This document shows positions 51,126-61,244 of a DNA stretch of 64,000 nt, one piece after another. Within the stretch, counting starts at the first letter, position 1. Each line of letters opens with the position of its first letter. Both the position numbers and the translations under genes were made by a program. Where the stretch lies: assembly GCF_039909015.1 (NCBI RefSeq), contig NZ_CP150919.1:2890501-2954500 (forward strand). The letters run 5' to 3'. The notes under the pieces are model-generated. The model was not told the origin of the DNA and ran no database searches. It saw nothing but the letters and a program-made list of their open reading frames with translations. Source of the stretch: Pseudomonas grandcourensis (GTDB lineage: Bacteria > Pseudomonadota > Gammaproteobacteria > Pseudomonadales > Pseudomonadaceae).

Positions 51126-53834
51126 ATGGATAGTTCCCTGCACGGTACTCCTGAAAATCCCGAGTCTTGCGCCAATGAAAACGACACGCAGGAGTCTGCA
51201 GAATGGCGTGACGCACTCCTTTCATTGATTGCCAATAGCGGCCCTGAGAGGGCTCGCAACATCATCGATGAACTGGTCAGTCTTGTTCGCGATCCCAACA
51301 TCGGTTGGAAACCTTCGTTGGTTACGCCCTACATCAACACTATCCCCGTAGCAAAGCAGCCCGCATTCCCGGGCGATCTGGCAATCGAGGAGCGTCTCTC
51401 ATCGATCATTCGGTGGAATGCGCTCGCCATGGTTGTGCGTGCCAACCAGGCATATGGTGATTTAGGGGGGCACATCGCTAGTTACGCGAGTGCGGCGGAT
51501 TTGTTCGAGGTCGGTTTTAACCATTTTTTCAGAGCGAGGAGCGAGTCCTTTGGAGGCGATCTGGTCTTCTATCAGCCTCACTCGGCTCCAGGTGTTTATG
51601 CGCGCGCCTTCCTTGAGGGACGACTGGAAGAAACGAACCTCGTGCACTACCGGCAGGAAATCACCGCGGTCGGACAAGGGGTGCAGGGTTTGTCCAGCTA
51701 CCCACACCCTTGGTTAATGCCGGACTTCTGGCAATTTCCGACAGGGTCGATGGGTATCGGCCCAATCAGTTCGATCTTCCAGGCCCGATTCATGCGCTAC
51801 CTTCACAACCGTGACCTGCTGAACACCTCTGAGCGAAAAGTGTGGGGCGTTTTCGGTGACGGTGAGATGGATGAGCCGGAAAGCATGTCTGCCCTTACTT
51901 TGGCCGCAAGGGAGGGTCTGGATAACCTGATCTGGGTAGTCAATTGCAATCTACAGCGATTAGACGGGCCGGTGCGAGGCAATGGGCGAATCATCGACGA
52001 GTTGGAAGCTCTATTTGTCGGGGCAGACTGGAACGTCATAAAACTGGTTTGGGGGTCTGATTGGGACGGGCTTTTCGCCCGCGATACAGATGGAAGTCTG
52101 GTGCGCGCCCTTTCGCAAACCGTTGATGGGCAGTTCCAGACGTTTGCCGCGAAAGACGGGCGCTACAACAGGGACCATTTCTTTGGTCAAAACGCAGCAT
52201 TGGCAAAGCTTGCCCAAGGTCTCACAGACGAACAGATCGATCGGCTGAAACGAGGCGGCCACGATATGGTGAAGATCTACGCCGCCTACCAAGCGGCGGC
52301 TGTTCATAAGGGGCAGCCTACGGTCATTCTTGCCCAGACCAAAAAAGGTTACGGGATGGGTGAAGCCGGCCAGGGAAAAATGACGACTCATCAGCAGAAG
52401 AAGCTGGATCGCGAAGCGCTTATCGGCTTTAGAAATCGATTCAATCTGCCCCTGACCGATGAGCAGGTTGAGACGCTCTCTTTCTACAAGCCTGCCGCTG
52501 ATAGTCGTGAAATGCGCTATCTGCTTGAGCGTCGCCAAAGCCTTGGGGGGGTCACGCCCAGTCGGCAAACGGATGTCCCTGTGGTCGCCGTACCGGGATT
52601 GGAGGTGTACGCAAGCTTTGCCACTCACGCGCAAGGCAAGGAAATGTCTACCACGATGGCGTTTGTGAGGATGCTCGGCAACTTGCTGAAAGATCCTCTC
52701 CTGGGGCGACGGGTAGTTCCCATCGTGGCTGACGAGGCCCGAACGTTCGGGATGGCGAATCTGTTCAAGCAAATTGGTATCTATTCCAGTGTCGGCCAGC
52801 ATTATGAGCCAGAGGACATCGGCTCCATCCTGAGCTACCGGGAGGCGCTGGATGGCCAAATACTTGAAGAGGGCATCAGCGAGGCCAGTGCCATCAGCTC
52901 CTGGGTGGCTGCGGCAACCAGCTACGCCACCCATGGCCTGCCCATGCTGCCGTTCTACATCTATTACTCAATGTTCGGATTTCAGCGAGTAGGTGATCTC
53001 ATTTGGGCGGCGGCTGACCAAAGGGCCAGAGGCTTTCTGCTTGGCGCCACGGCAGGCCGTACAACACTGGGAGGGGAAGGTCTGCAGCATCAAGATGGCA
53101 GCAGCCATTTGATGGCAGCTCTGGTGCCAAATTGCAGAGCGTACGACCCGGCATTCGCCGGTGAGTTTGCGGTAATTCTTGATCATGGCATGCGCCAGAT
53201 GCTGGAGAAACAGGTTGACGAGTTTTACTACGTCACCCTTATGAACGAAAACTACGCCCAGCCCAATCTTCCTGCTGATGTCGAGCAAGGCATCATCAAA
53301 GGCATGTACCTCTTCTGCGAACACGCGTGCGGAGCGGGATTGAACAGAGTGCGGCTGCTCGGATCAGGCACTGTCTTGCGCGAAGTGATGGCTGCAGCAG
53401 AACTCCTGAGCGCAGATTGGCAGGTCGACTCTCAGGTGTGGAGTGTCACCAGTTTCACAGAAGTTGCGAGGGACGCCAGAGGTGTAGAGCGTTGGAACCG
53501 ACATCATCCTGAAGGCGAACAGAAAACGAGCCACGTTAGTGAGTGCTTGCCGAAGGGGAGTCCAATCATTGCTGCGACCGATTATGTGCGCGCGCTACCG
53601 CAACTGATTGGCTCCTATGTTGAAGATCACTATGTCGTCCTGGGTACGGACGGTTTTGGTCGCAGCGATACGCGCACAGCTCTGCGCAAGTTTTTTGAAA
53701 TAGACCGTCATCAGATCGTGCTGAGTGCGCTATGGGGTTTGGTGCATGAAGGAAAACTCAGTGCCGATGCCTGCTCTCGTGCCATTGAAAAGTACGACAT
53801 CAAATTTGACGAAACAGCCCCTTGGGAATGTTGA
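51126..53834 (+). CDS. Homodimeric pyruvate-dehydrogenase-type E1 component (accessory paralogue)
   Basis: 902 residues, full length for AceE (about 880-890). Signatures include PSLVTPYINTIPVAKQPAFP, YGDLGGHIASYASAADLFEV, thiamine-diphosphate motif VFGDGEMDEPESMSALTLAA (about 242-261) with NCNLQRLDGPVRGNGRIIDE, and GEAGQGKMTTHQQKKL. Its DNA is lower in GC and it lies outside the normal aceEF locus, with its own E2 and an Lrp regulator. A precedent is MdeB, the 2-oxobutyrate-specific E1 homologue next to methionine gamma-lyase in P. putida. Substrate could be pyruvate or 2-oxobutyrate. No E3 gene is present, so it would share the cell's. Confidence 0.93.
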   Translation: MDSSLHGTPENPESCANENDTQESAEWRDALLSLIANSGPERARNIIDELVSLVRDPNIGWKPSLVTPYINTIPVAKQPAFPGDLAIEERLSSIIRWNALAMVVRANQAYGDLGGHIASYASAADLFEVGFNHFFRARSESFGGDLVFYQPHSAPGVYARAFLEGRLEETNLVHYRQEITAVGQGVQGLSSYPHPWLMPDFWQFPTGSMGIGPISSIFQARFMRYLHNRDLLNTSERKVWGVFGDGEMDEPESMSALTLAAREGLDNLIWVVNCNLQRLDGPVRGNGRIIDELEALFVGADWNVIKLVWGSDWDGLFARDTDGSLVRALSQTVDGQFQTFAAKDGRYNRDHFFGQNAALAKLAQGLTDEQIDRLKRGGHDMVKIYAAYQAAAVHKGQPTVILAQTKKGYGMGEAGQGKMTTHQQKKLDREALIGFRNRFNLPLTDEQVETLSFYKPAADSREMRYLLERRQSLGGVTPSRQTDVPVVAVPGLEVYASFATHAQGKEMSTTMAFVRMLGNLLKDPLLGRRVVPIVADEARTFGMANLFKQIGIYSSVGQHYEPEDIGSILSYREALDGQILEEGISEASAISSWVAAATSYATHGLPMLPFYIYYSMFGFQRVGDLIWAAADQRARGFLLGATAGRTTLGGEGLQHQDGSSHLMAALVPNCRAYDPAFAGEFAVILDHGMRQMLEKQVDEFYYVTLMNENYAQPNLPADVEQGIIKGMYLFCEHACGAGLNRVRLLGSGTVLREVMAAAELLSADWQVDSQVWSVTSFTEVARDARGVERWNRHHPEGEQKTSHVSECLPKGSPIIAATDYVRALPQLIGSYVEDHYVVLGTDGFGRSDTRTALRKFFEIDRHQIVLSALWGLVHEGKLSADACSRAIEKYDIKFDETAPWEC

Positions 53835-53920
53835 TTCGAGTTTGCTAAGGGACGCAGTGTAATGGGTGTCGACCATTGCGCTAGTCGAGACTGTCAGACA
53901 AAAAAATCTGGATGATCTTC

Positions 53921-55264
53921 ATGACGACGTTGTGCGAAATTCTAGTTCCTGATATTGGCGATTTTAAAGGAATCAGCATTATTGAAGTGCTTGTTGCACC
54001 AGGTGATTGGGTGGCAACTGGGCAAACTATCATTGTTGTCGAAACCGATAAGGCAACAATGGATATTCCTGTGTCGCACGACGGCAAAGTAAGCACTGTT
54101 CAAGTTGTGGTGGGTGATAAAGTCAGCGAAGGGTCGTTGATTGCCACCGTGGAACATGTCGAGGGATCTGCAGGGAAATCATCTGCAATTGCAGGTGAAC
54201 AACTTCAGGCCGTTGCCACTCAGTCCCCGGTTTCCGTCCCGGTTGCAATGCCTTCACCTGCACACTCGCCTGTACCGTTGGCATCGTATTCATTGGAAAT
54301 ATCTCATGCGGTCATCGCTGAGAGCGTCACTTCCAATGGGGCGTTGCCGTTTGCGTCGCCCTCAGTTCGTAAGTTGGCCCGGGAGCTTGGGGTGCCACTG
54401 AATGAAATAAACGGCACTGGGCCTAAAACACGGATTACCAAGGAGGATGTTCATTCTTTCGTTGCGCAAGTAATGGCCGGGTCGAAAAAAACAAATGCGC
54501 AAAACAACAGCCCGACGTCTCAATCCTTCATGGAGGGGCTGTTACCTTGGCCGGTTATTGATTTTTCAAACTTTGGCGAAGTGAGGCGTGTCGATCTGTC
54601 TCGACTCAAAAAAATGAGTGGTGCCAATCTTTACCGTAACTGGTTAAGTATTCCGCATGTGACAAATCATGAAGATGCGGACATTACAGAGTTGGAAGAT
54701 TTTCGTCGCCAACTTAACGAAGAGCACGCTAGGCAAGGCGTCAAAGTGACGATGATCGCTTTGGTCATGAAAGTATGTGTCGCTGCGCTGAAGAGGTTTC
54801 CTGAATTCAATTCGAGTCTGGATCGCGATCAGCTCATATTGAAGGACTATTTTCATATCGGTTTCGCTGCTGATACGCCCCACGGATTGGTAGTTCCAGT
54901 TATTCGTGATGTTGATAAAAAGGGCGTGTTGACCTTAGCTCGGGAGATGTCCGGGTTATCGGCTAAAGCCCGCGCAGGGAAGCTTGAGCCAGCGGATATG
55001 AGCGGTGGTTGTTTCACTATTTCCTCCCTGGGTGGAATAGGAGGCACGTACTTTACCCCGATCATCAATGCGCCAGAGGTGGCAATTTTGGGGCTCGGTC
55101 GAAGCAGCAGTCGGGTAACCCTGGATGAGGGACAGGTAGTGCCAAGGCTGATCTTGCCCCTGAGTTTAAGTTGGGATCATCGCGTCATTGATGGGGCCGC
55201 GGCAGGCCGTTTTAATGCATTCCTTGCCGAGCAGTTGGCTGATATGCGTCGATTGATTTTGTAA
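53921..55264 (+). CDS. Dihydrolipoamide acyltransferase (E2), single lipoyl domain
   Basis: 447 residues if started at ATG 53921, which has GGATGA five bases upstream; ATG 53912 is possible. One lipoyl domain (residues about 3-77) has the lipoylated lysine in ETDKATMD. A Pro/Ser/Ala-rich linker leads to the E1/E3-binding domain (ASPSVRKLARELGVPLNEIN, GTGPKTRITKEDV), then the catalytic acetyltransferase domain ending SLSWDHRVIDGAAAGRF (catalytic His-Asp). Housekeeping pseudomonad AceF usually carries more than one lipoyl domain, so this is a distinct, specialised E2. It follows the E1 gene by 86 bases. Confidence 0.92.
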   Translation: MTTLCEILVPDIGDFKGISIIEVLVAPGDWVATGQTIIVVETDKATMDIPVSHDGKVSTVQVVVGDKVSEGSLIATVEHVEGSAGKSSAIAGEQLQAVATQSPVSVPVAMPSPAHSPVPLASYSLEISHAVIAESVTSNGALPFASPSVRKLARELGVPLNEINGTGPKTRITKEDVHSFVAQVMAGSKKTNAQNNSPTSQSFMEGLLPWPVIDFSNFGEVRRVDLSRLKKMSGANLYRNWLSIPHVTNHEDADITELEDFRRQLNEEHARQGVKVTMIALVMKVCVAALKRFPEFNSSLDRDQLILKDYFHIGFAADTPHGLVVPVIRDVDKKGVLTLAREMSGLSAKARAGKLEPADMSGGCFTISSLGGIGGTYFTPIINAPEVAILGLGRSSSRVTLDEGQVVPRLILPLSLSWDHRVIDGAAAGRFNAFLAEQLADMRRLIL

Positions 55265-55717
55265 TCCTGATTGTTGAAGGTGAAGGCAGTTCAGTGCGTT
55301 GTCATTCGAGAAATCATGTTCAAGGGAGGGCCGGTGCTACGGTACGTCGCCGGTAGTGCCAGGGATGCATTAATCGAAAGTATGAGAAGCTTTTGGGGTG
55401 GACATGAAAGAGTCTCGTCATCACCGAGTTACGATGCTACTGAACAAGCTGAAGGTGTTTCGTATGGAATTTTCCAAGGTTAACTTAGGCAAAGTACTGA
55501 TTAATTCGCCGCTGTTATTGCTTGTGCTGATTTTTACTGTGCGATCATGTGAGCGCTGACACCAATGCCGATTTTCGTCCCCAGTAGCCTCTTATGAGAG
55601 TGCTCCAAATATCGAATAGGCAAGCAATGGATACGACCTTCTTGCAATTTGATTATACTGAAATCCCCTTGACTATAGATATGAAATGGAGTGTATGTTC
55701 TGTGTTTTTGGGGGGGA
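55265..55717 (+). other. 453-base gap with two doubtful small frames
   Basis: Between the E2 and Lrp genes no sure gene is seen. A 51-codon frame at 55404-55559 has GGGGTGG close to its ATG and a hydrophobic C-terminal stretch (NSPLLLLVLIFTVRS), so it might be a small membrane protein or the start of a decayed transporter gene. A 70-codon frame at 55271-55483 overlaps it and lacks a ribosome site. TTGACT (55669-55674) with TGTATG at 55692 is a possible promoter for the Lrp gene. Confidence 0.3.
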
Positions 55718-56197
55718 ATGGTTGTGCCAAAGGTAAAAATCGATGCTACGGATCGCCGCATATTGGCGGCGCTACAGCGGGATGCCAGGCTTTCGAGTGC
55801 AGAACTTGCTGAGCGGGTGTCACTAAGCGCATCTCCTTGCTGGCGACGGGTCAAAAGGCTCGAAGAGATCGGTCTGGTGCGTGGTTACCATGCCAGTATT
55901 AATACCGAAATGCTTGGCTACGCTATCACTGCCTTTGTCCAGGTGGCGCTGGATCAAAAAGATATTGAGCATATGAAAGCGTTCGAGGAGTCGATTACTG
56001 CCTTTGAACAGGTGATCGGTTGTCACTGTATTTCGGGGGTCTACGATTACCAGTTAACGATCCTGGCGACCGATCTTGCCGAGTTCAGTGAGTTCGCCAG
56101 AAAAAATATAAACGGTTTCCTGGGTGTCAAAGACGTGTGCACCTCCTTTGTCGTAAAGGAAGTCAAAGCGCCAGTGAGCTTGATGGTCGGGCCGTAG
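55718..56197 (+). CDS. Lrp/AsnC-family regulator
   Basis: 159 residues from ATG 55718, which is preceded by a run of seven G's; GTG 55724 is an alternative. HTH: DATDRRILAALQRDARLSSA, ELAERVSLSASPCWRRVKRL, then EIGLVRGYHASIN. The ligand-binding RAM domain follows (GYAITAFVQVAL, VIGCHCISGVYDYQLTILAT). It is the typical partner of amino-acid catabolic genes (MdeR, BkdR, PutR types). It probably activates the aldolase-aminotransferase-E1-E2 cluster in response to the amino acid. Confidence 0.9.
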   Translation: MVVPKVKIDATDRRILAALQRDARLSSAELAERVSLSASPCWRRVKRLEEIGLVRGYHASINTEMLGYAITAFVQVALDQKDIEHMKAFEESITAFEQVIGCHCISGVYDYQLTILATDLAEFSEFARKNINGFLGVKDVCTSFVVKEVKAPVSLMVGP

Positions 56198-56361
56198 GGG
56201 AAGAAGTTGCAGGCTATTCATAAAGCGCGTCGATTTAGACAGTATGCTCAGCCTCCGACACAGGACTAGGATCGAAAAAACTATAGATTTCCCTGGCGCA
56301 TCGTAAAGTGTTTGCCTGGGGAGCTGTCCCTGGCCTGTTGATCTTTCTCTGGAGACGCTTG

Positions 56362-58014
56362 ATGGCTCATGCACCGGACGCATCGGCACAATCCAAGGCT
56401 GATTCGCCCAACCGCTGGCAGGACCTGTTGGCCGGGCTGTCGATTGCCGGCCTGTTGTTGCCGGAAGCAGTCGCCTACTCAAGTATTGCCGCGCTGGCAC
56501 CCCAGGCCGGGGTGATCGCCTTGTTTGCCGGGTTGCTGTGTTATGGCCTGTTCGGCACCAGCCGTTTTGCGATTGTCTCGGCCACTTCATCCTCCGCTGC
56601 CGTACTGGCCGCCGTGACAGCGACCCTGGCCAATGGCGACCCCGGGCTTCGCTCGACCCTGGCTTTCGGCCTGGTGCTGGTGACCGGGGCGTTTTTCTTG
56701 CTGGCGGGGCTGTTCAAGCTCGGCAGCGTGACTTCGTTTATCGCCAAACCGGTGCTGCGCGGCTTTGCCTTTGGCCTGGCGCTGACCATCATCCTCAAGC
56801 AGGTCGCCAGTGTGGTCGGCGTGCATTTGACCGATGCCAACCTGGTGGGCTTCCTGCCGCAATTACTGGAACAACTGCCGCAATGGAACTGGGCTGCAGC
56901 GGCGGTCGGCGCCGTGGCATTGGCCTTGTTATGGCTGTTTGCGCGGTTTCGGCGCTTGCCGGGTGGTTTGTTGGTGGTGGTGATTGGCATTGCGGCGGGG
57001 CAGTGGCTGGACCTGCCAGCTTATGGCGTGAAGCTGATTGGCGTGATCGACCTGAGCCTGGAGGTGCCGAAGCTGCCGGTACTGCCGTTTGCCGACTGGC
57101 TGCGTCTGGGGGAATTGGCGTTCGCCATGGTGATGATTCTGTATGCGGAGTCCTATGGCTCGATCAGTTCTTATGCACTAAAACATCGCGACCGCGTCAA
57201 CTCGAACCGCGACCTGCTGGCGCTGGGGGCTTCCAACCTGGTGTCTGGTCTGTTCCATGGCATGCCGGCGGGAGCGGGGTATTCGGCGACGTCGGCCAAT
57301 GAGGCGGCGGGGGCCACTTCGCGCCTGGCCGGTATCGTGGCGGCGCTGGTGGTGCTGGTGATTGTCCTGACGGTGCTGCCTTACATCGCCCTGACCCCGG
57401 AACCGATCCTCGCCGCCATCGTCATCCATGCCTTGGCGCGCGGTTTGAGCCTGCAGCCGCTGGGACGCTATTTCATCTGGCGCCGAGACCGCTTGCTGGT
57501 GATCTGCGCCGTGGGTGCGGTGTTGGTGCTGGGGGTGCTGGACGGCTTGCTGGTGGCGGTGGCGATCAGTGTGTTGCTGATGCTCAAGCAGATGTCGGCG
57601 GCGGATATCCAGATCCTGGGTCGCATCGATGGCGGTCACGACTTTGTCGACCTGCAACGTCATCCAACGGCGCAAGCCGTGCCTGGCGTGTTGATTGTGC
57701 GACCGGGGGAAGCGTTGTTCTTTGCCAACGTCGAGCGGATTCTTGGCGGTGCCTTGCGTCTGATCCGGCATTCGCAAACGCCGGTTCATACGGTGATTCT
57801 CAGTCTTGAGGAGTCCCCCGACCTGGATGGCACCAGCATCGAGGCGTTGCAGGAGTTTTTTGTGCGGGTGCATCAGGAGGGCAAACGGCTGATTCTGGCG
57901 CGTCTGAAGGACGACGCACAGACGGCGTTGGCGCAGGTGCAATCCAGTGGGGTGGTGCTAAGTGGGTTGAGTGTGGATGGTGCGGTGCAGCAGGCACTGA
58001 AGGCTGGCGCATAA
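56362..58014 (+). CDS. SulP-family anion transporter with STAS domain
   Basis: 550 residues from ATG 56362 behind GGAG. The membrane part has about 12 helices, with the SulP signature VAYSSIAALAPQAGVIALFA, the GTSRFAIVSATSSSAAVLAA block and GMPAGAGYSATSANEAAGAT. A C-terminal STAS domain (about residues 430-545) has VHTVILSLEESPDLDGTSIEA. Family substrates are sulfate, bicarbonate or dicarboxylates; this one is not assignable. High GC, typical core gene, convergent with acnB. Confidence 0.92.
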   Translation: MAHAPDASAQSKADSPNRWQDLLAGLSIAGLLLPEAVAYSSIAALAPQAGVIALFAGLLCYGLFGTSRFAIVSATSSSAAVLAAVTATLANGDPGLRSTLAFGLVLVTGAFFLLAGLFKLGSVTSFIAKPVLRGFAFGLALTIILKQVASVVGVHLTDANLVGFLPQLLEQLPQWNWAAAAVGAVALALLWLFARFRRLPGGLLVVVIGIAAGQWLDLPAYGVKLIGVIDLSLEVPKLPVLPFADWLRLGELAFAMVMILYAESYGSISSYALKHRDRVNSNRDLLALGASNLVSGLFHGMPAGAGYSATSANEAAGATSRLAGIVAALVVLVIVLTVLPYIALTPEPILAAIVIHALARGLSLQPLGRYFIWRRDRLLVICAVGAVLVLGVLDGLLVAVAISVLLMLKQMSAADIQILGRIDGGHDFVDLQRHPTAQAVPGVLIVRPGEALFFANVERILGGALRLIRHSQTPVHTVILSLEESPDLDGTSIEALQEFFVRVHQEGKRLILARLKDDAQTALAQVQSSGVVLSGLSVDGAVQQALKAGA

Positions 58015-58107
58015 CCTGTGGGAGCGAGCTTGCTCGCGATAGCGGCGGGTCAGTCGACTTGGATGTAACAGACAAACCGCCATCGCGAGCAAGCTCGCTC
58101 CCACAGG
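58015..58107. repeat. BIME: paired inverted REP elements
   Basis: 26-base perfect inverted arms (58015-58040 starting cctgtgggagcgagc, and 58082-58107) separated by 41 bases, starting directly after the SulP stop. Confidence 0.9.
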
Positions 58108-58137
58108 TGTAGGGTGCTGAGGCAGAAGGCATAAAAA

Positions 58138-58170
58138 AACGCCGCTCATCTCACGATGGGCGGCGTTTTT
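58138..58170. terminator. Bidirectional terminator between SulP gene and acnB
   Basis: aacgccgc (58138-58145)/gcggcgtt (58160-58167) with A's before and T's after; it serves both convergent genes. Confidence 0.9.
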
Positions 58171-58185
58171 CATTGCGTTGCAACG

Positions 58186-60786
58186 TTAGGCTTGAACGAC
58201 CGGGATGTTGGCGTTCGCAGCAGCTTCACGGAACTCGGCGATCTGGTCGAAGGACAGGTAGCGGTAGACATCGGCCGCCATGCTGTCGATCTTGCCAGCG
58301 TATTCCATGTACTCCTCGACGGTCGGCAGGCGACCCAGGATGGAAGCCACGGACGCCAGCTCAGCCGAAGCCAGGTAGACGTTCGCGCCGTCACCCAGAC
58401 GGTTCGGGAAGTTACGGGTCGAAGTCGACACAACGGTCGAGTTCGGCTCTACACGTGCCTGGTTACCCATGCACAGCGAGCAGCCCGGCATTTCCATGCG
58501 CGCGCCGGCCTTGCCGTAGATGCCGTAGTAGCCTTCTTCGGTCAGCTGGTGAGCGTCCATCTTGGTCGGCGGCGACAGCCACAGACGAGTTGGCAGCTGA
58601 CCCTTGACCTGTTCCAGCAGTTTACCGGCAGCGCGGAAGTGACCGATGTTGGTCATGCACGAACCGATGAACACTTCGTCGATCTTCTCGCCAGCAACGC
58701 TGGAGAGCAGGCGAGCGTCGTCCGGATCGTTCGGCGCGCAGAGCACAGGCTCCTTGATGTCGGCCAGGTCGATCTCGATGATTTCAGCGTATTCAGCGTC
58801 TTTGTCCGCTTGCAGCAGCTCAGGGTTGGCCAGCCAGGCTTCCATCGCTTGAGCGCGACGTTCCAGAGTACGTGCATCGCCGTAGCCTTCGCCGATCATC
58901 CAGCGCAGCAGGGTGATGTTGGACTGCAGGTATTCGGCAATCGACTCTTTGGACAGCTGGATGGTGCAACCGGCAGCCGAACGTTCAGCCGAGGCGTCAG
59001 ACAGTTCGAACGCTTGCTCGACGGTCAGTTTTGGCAGACCTTCGATCTCCAGGATGCGACCGGAGAAAGCGTTCTTCTTGCCTTTCTTCTCTACGGTCAG
59101 CAGGCCAGCCTGGATCGCGTAGTAAGGAATGGCGTGAACCAGGTCACGCAGGGTGACGCCTGGCTGCAGTTCGCCTTTGAAGCGAACCAGGATCGACTCA
59201 GGCATGTCCAGCGGCATGACGCCGGTGGCTGCGGCGAACGCAACCAGACCGGAACCGGCCGGGAACGAGATGCCGATCGGGAAACGGGTGTGGGAGTCAC
59301 CACCGGTACCGACGGTGTCTGGCAGCAGCATGCGGTTCAGCCACGAGTGGATGATGCCGTCGCCCGGACGCAGGGAAACGCCGCCGCGGGTCATGATGAA
59401 GTCAGGCAGGGTGTGGTGGGTGGTCACGTCGATCGGCTTAGGGTAAGCCGCGGTGTGGCAGAAGGACTGCATCACCAGATCGGTCGAGAAGCCCAGGCAC
59501 GCCAGGTCTTTCAGTTCGTCACGGGTCATAGGACCGGTGGTGTCCTGGGAACCCACGGTGGTCATCTTCGGTTCGCAGTAGGTGCCCGGACGAACGCCGG
59601 TCACGCCGCAAGCCTTGCCGACCATTTTCTGCGCCAGGGTGAAACCCTTGGTGCTTTCAGCCGGTGCTTCAGGCTTCTTGAACAGAGTCGAAGGTGGCAG
59701 ACCCAGCTCGGTGCGAGCCTTCTCGGTCAGGCCACGGCCGATGATCAGCGGAATACGGCCGCCGGCACGAACTTCGTCCAACAGGACCGGAGTCTTCATT
59801 TCGAAGGTGGTCAGGACTTCGTCGGTGCCGTGCTTGCAGACTTTGCCAGCATGCGGGTACAGGTCGATCACGTCGCCCATGTGCATGTTGGAAACGTCGA
59901 ATTCGATTGGCAGTGCGCCAGCATCTTCCATGGTGTTGTAGAAGATCGGAGCGATTTTGCTGCCGAAGCAGAAACCGCCGGCACGCTTGTTCGGCACGAA
60001 AGGAACGTCGTCGCCGAAGAACCATAGAACCGAGTTGGTCGCCGATTTACGCGAAGAACCGGTACCGACCACGTCACCGACGTAGGCGATAGGGAAACCG
60101 GCGTTGCGCATTTCTTCGATCTGCTTCATCGGACCGGTGACGCCTTGTGCGTCAGGCACGATGCCGTCGCGAGCCATTTTCAGCATGGCCAGGGCGTGCA
60201 GCGGGATGTCTGGACGGGACCAGGCATCAGGCGCAGGGGACAGGTCGTCGGTGTTGGTTTCGCCGGTGACCTTGAACACGCGCAGGCTGATCTTGTCGGC
60301 CAGGGTCGGGCGCTTCACGAACCACTCGCCGTCAGCCCAGGATTGCAGCACGCCTTGGGCGTGAACGTTACCGTTCTTGGCTTTTTCAGCGACGTCGTGG
60401 AAGGCGTCGAACATCAGCAGGGTGTGCTTGAGTTCTGCGGCCGCTACTGGAGCCAGTTCGGCGTCGTCCAGCAGGTTAACCAGAGTCACGATGTTGTAGC
60501 CGCCCTGCATGGTGCCGAGCAGTTCAACAGCGCGCTTCTTGTCGATCAGGGGGGACTTGGCTTCGCCTTTGGCGATGGCGGACAGGAAGCCGGCCTTTAC
60601 ATAGGCTGCTTCGTCCACTCCAGGCGGAACGCGATTGGTGATCAGGTCAACGAGGAATGCTTCTTCGCCAGCCGGGGGATTTTTCAGCAGCTCGACCAGG
60701 CCTGCAGTTTGTTCGGCGTTTAGCGGCTGGGGAACGATACCCAGTGCTGCGCGCTCTTCGATATGTTTGCGGTAGGCTTCAAGCAC
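58186..60786 (-). CDS. acnB: Aconitate hydratase B
   Basis: 866 residues. Start taken at GTG 60786, giving (M)[20 protein letters not shown], the usual AcnB N-terminus, after a GAGG site; the open frame to 60834 is longer but unusual. The HEAT-like N-terminal domain is followed by the aconitase core. Fe-S cluster cysteines are in [11 protein letters not shown] and [15 protein letters not shown] and methylcitrate cycle enzyme that can also bind RNA when it has lost its cluster. Its upstream region is strongly structured (60907-61046). Confidence 0.97.
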   Translation of the reverse strand: MLEAYRKHIEERAALGIVPQPLNAEQTAGLVELLKNPPAGEEAFLVDLITNRVPPGVDEAAYVKAGFLSAIAKGEAKSPLIDKKRAVELLGTMQGGYNIVTLVNLLDDAELAPVAAAELKHTLLMFDAFHDVAEKAKNGNVHAQGVLQSWADGEWFVKRPTLADKISLRVFKVTGETNTDDLSPAPDAWSRPDIPLHALAMLKMARDGIVPDAQGVTGPMKQIEEMRNAGFPIAYVGDVVGTGSSRKSATNSVLWFFGDDVPFVPNKRAGGFCFGSKIAPIFYNTMEDAGALPIEFDVSNMHMGDVIDLYPHAGKVCKHGTDEVLTTFEMKTPVLLDEVRAGGRIPLIIGRGLTEKARTELGLPPSTLFKKPEAPAESTKGFTLAQKMVGKACGVTGVRPGTYCEPKMTTVGSQDTTGPMTRDELKDLACLGFSTDLVMQSFCHTAAYPKPIDVTTHHTLPDFIMTRGGVSLRPGDGIIHSWLNRMLLPDTVGTGGDSHTRFPIGISFPAGSGLVAFAAATGVMPLDMPESILVRFKGELQPGVTLRDLVHAIPYYAIQAGLLTVEKKGKKNAFSGRILEIEGLPKLTVEQAFELSDASAERSAAGCTIQLSKESIAEYLQSNITLLRWMIGEGYGDARTLERRAQAMEAWLANPELLQADKDAEYAEIIEIDLADIKEPVLCAPNDPDDARLLSSVAGEKIDEVFIGSCMTNIGHFRAAGKLLEQVKGQLPTRLWLSPPTKMDAHQLTEEGYYGIYGKAGARMEMPGCSLCMGNQARVEPNSTVVSTSTRNFPNRLGDGANVYLASAELASVASILGRLPTVEEYMEYAGKIDSMAADVYRYLSFDQIAEFREAAANANIPVVQA

Positions 60787-60906
60787 AGTTATTACCCTCA
60801 TCAGTGGTCCCAAATGGGTGTCCGGGACGCTCATCCCGAAATTGCCGTACTCATGCGCTGCATGGCGTTTTGAGCCACTTAGCCAGAATTACCGACAATT
60901 CCTTAC

Positions 60907-61046
60907 AGAAGCTGCTTTCAAAGTTTTACGCCTGCAGAACGGGAGCTGATGAGGGTTGGCGTTGGGCTTTTCCCCGCTGGAAAAACCCCTCGCCAACACC
61001 GCTCTGAAGGAACGACTGTGCTCGTGACGCTTTGAAAACAGCTTCT
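60907..61046. other. Nested structured element upstream of acnB
   Basis: An outer 17-base stem (60907-60923 with 61030-61046, one mismatch) encloses a long inner hairpin at 60955-60997: gttggcg/cgccaac, then gggcttttcc/ggaaaaaccc (one mismatch) and a ccgct loop. A further short pair gagc (60943)/gctc (61001) lies between. The base of the element is 121 bases from the acnB start. A second small hairpin cggga..tcccg is at 60823-60838. It could be an acnB leader RNA, an independent small RNA, or a DNA cruciform. The rest of the 458-base gap to the DUF1289 gene is A/T-rich with promoters presumably for both. Confidence 0.55.
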
Positions 61047-61244
61047 AACGGACATTGGCGCCTAAAAAGGCAGGCTGATTCTACGGCAAAAAAAAATTAA
61101 AGGTAAGTCAGTGTTTATTGGACTTTGGTGGTGATGCTCAGCAGAGCCCGATTCTCCATAGGCCCTGAACTTTGAGGGGTGATCAATGGCCGACAAAGGG
61201 CTAACATGCGGGCCTGTTCTGCTTTTTCGCGTTTTTGCCTATCT

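Noticed and set aside
55271..55483. 70-codon frame between E2 and Lrp genes
   Set aside because: No ribosome site, no domain, and it overlaps another equally doubtful frame.
58156..60027. 623-codon open frame antisense to acnB
   Set aside because: acnB is certain; the antisense product is low-complexity and Arg/His/Gln-rich, with no domain.
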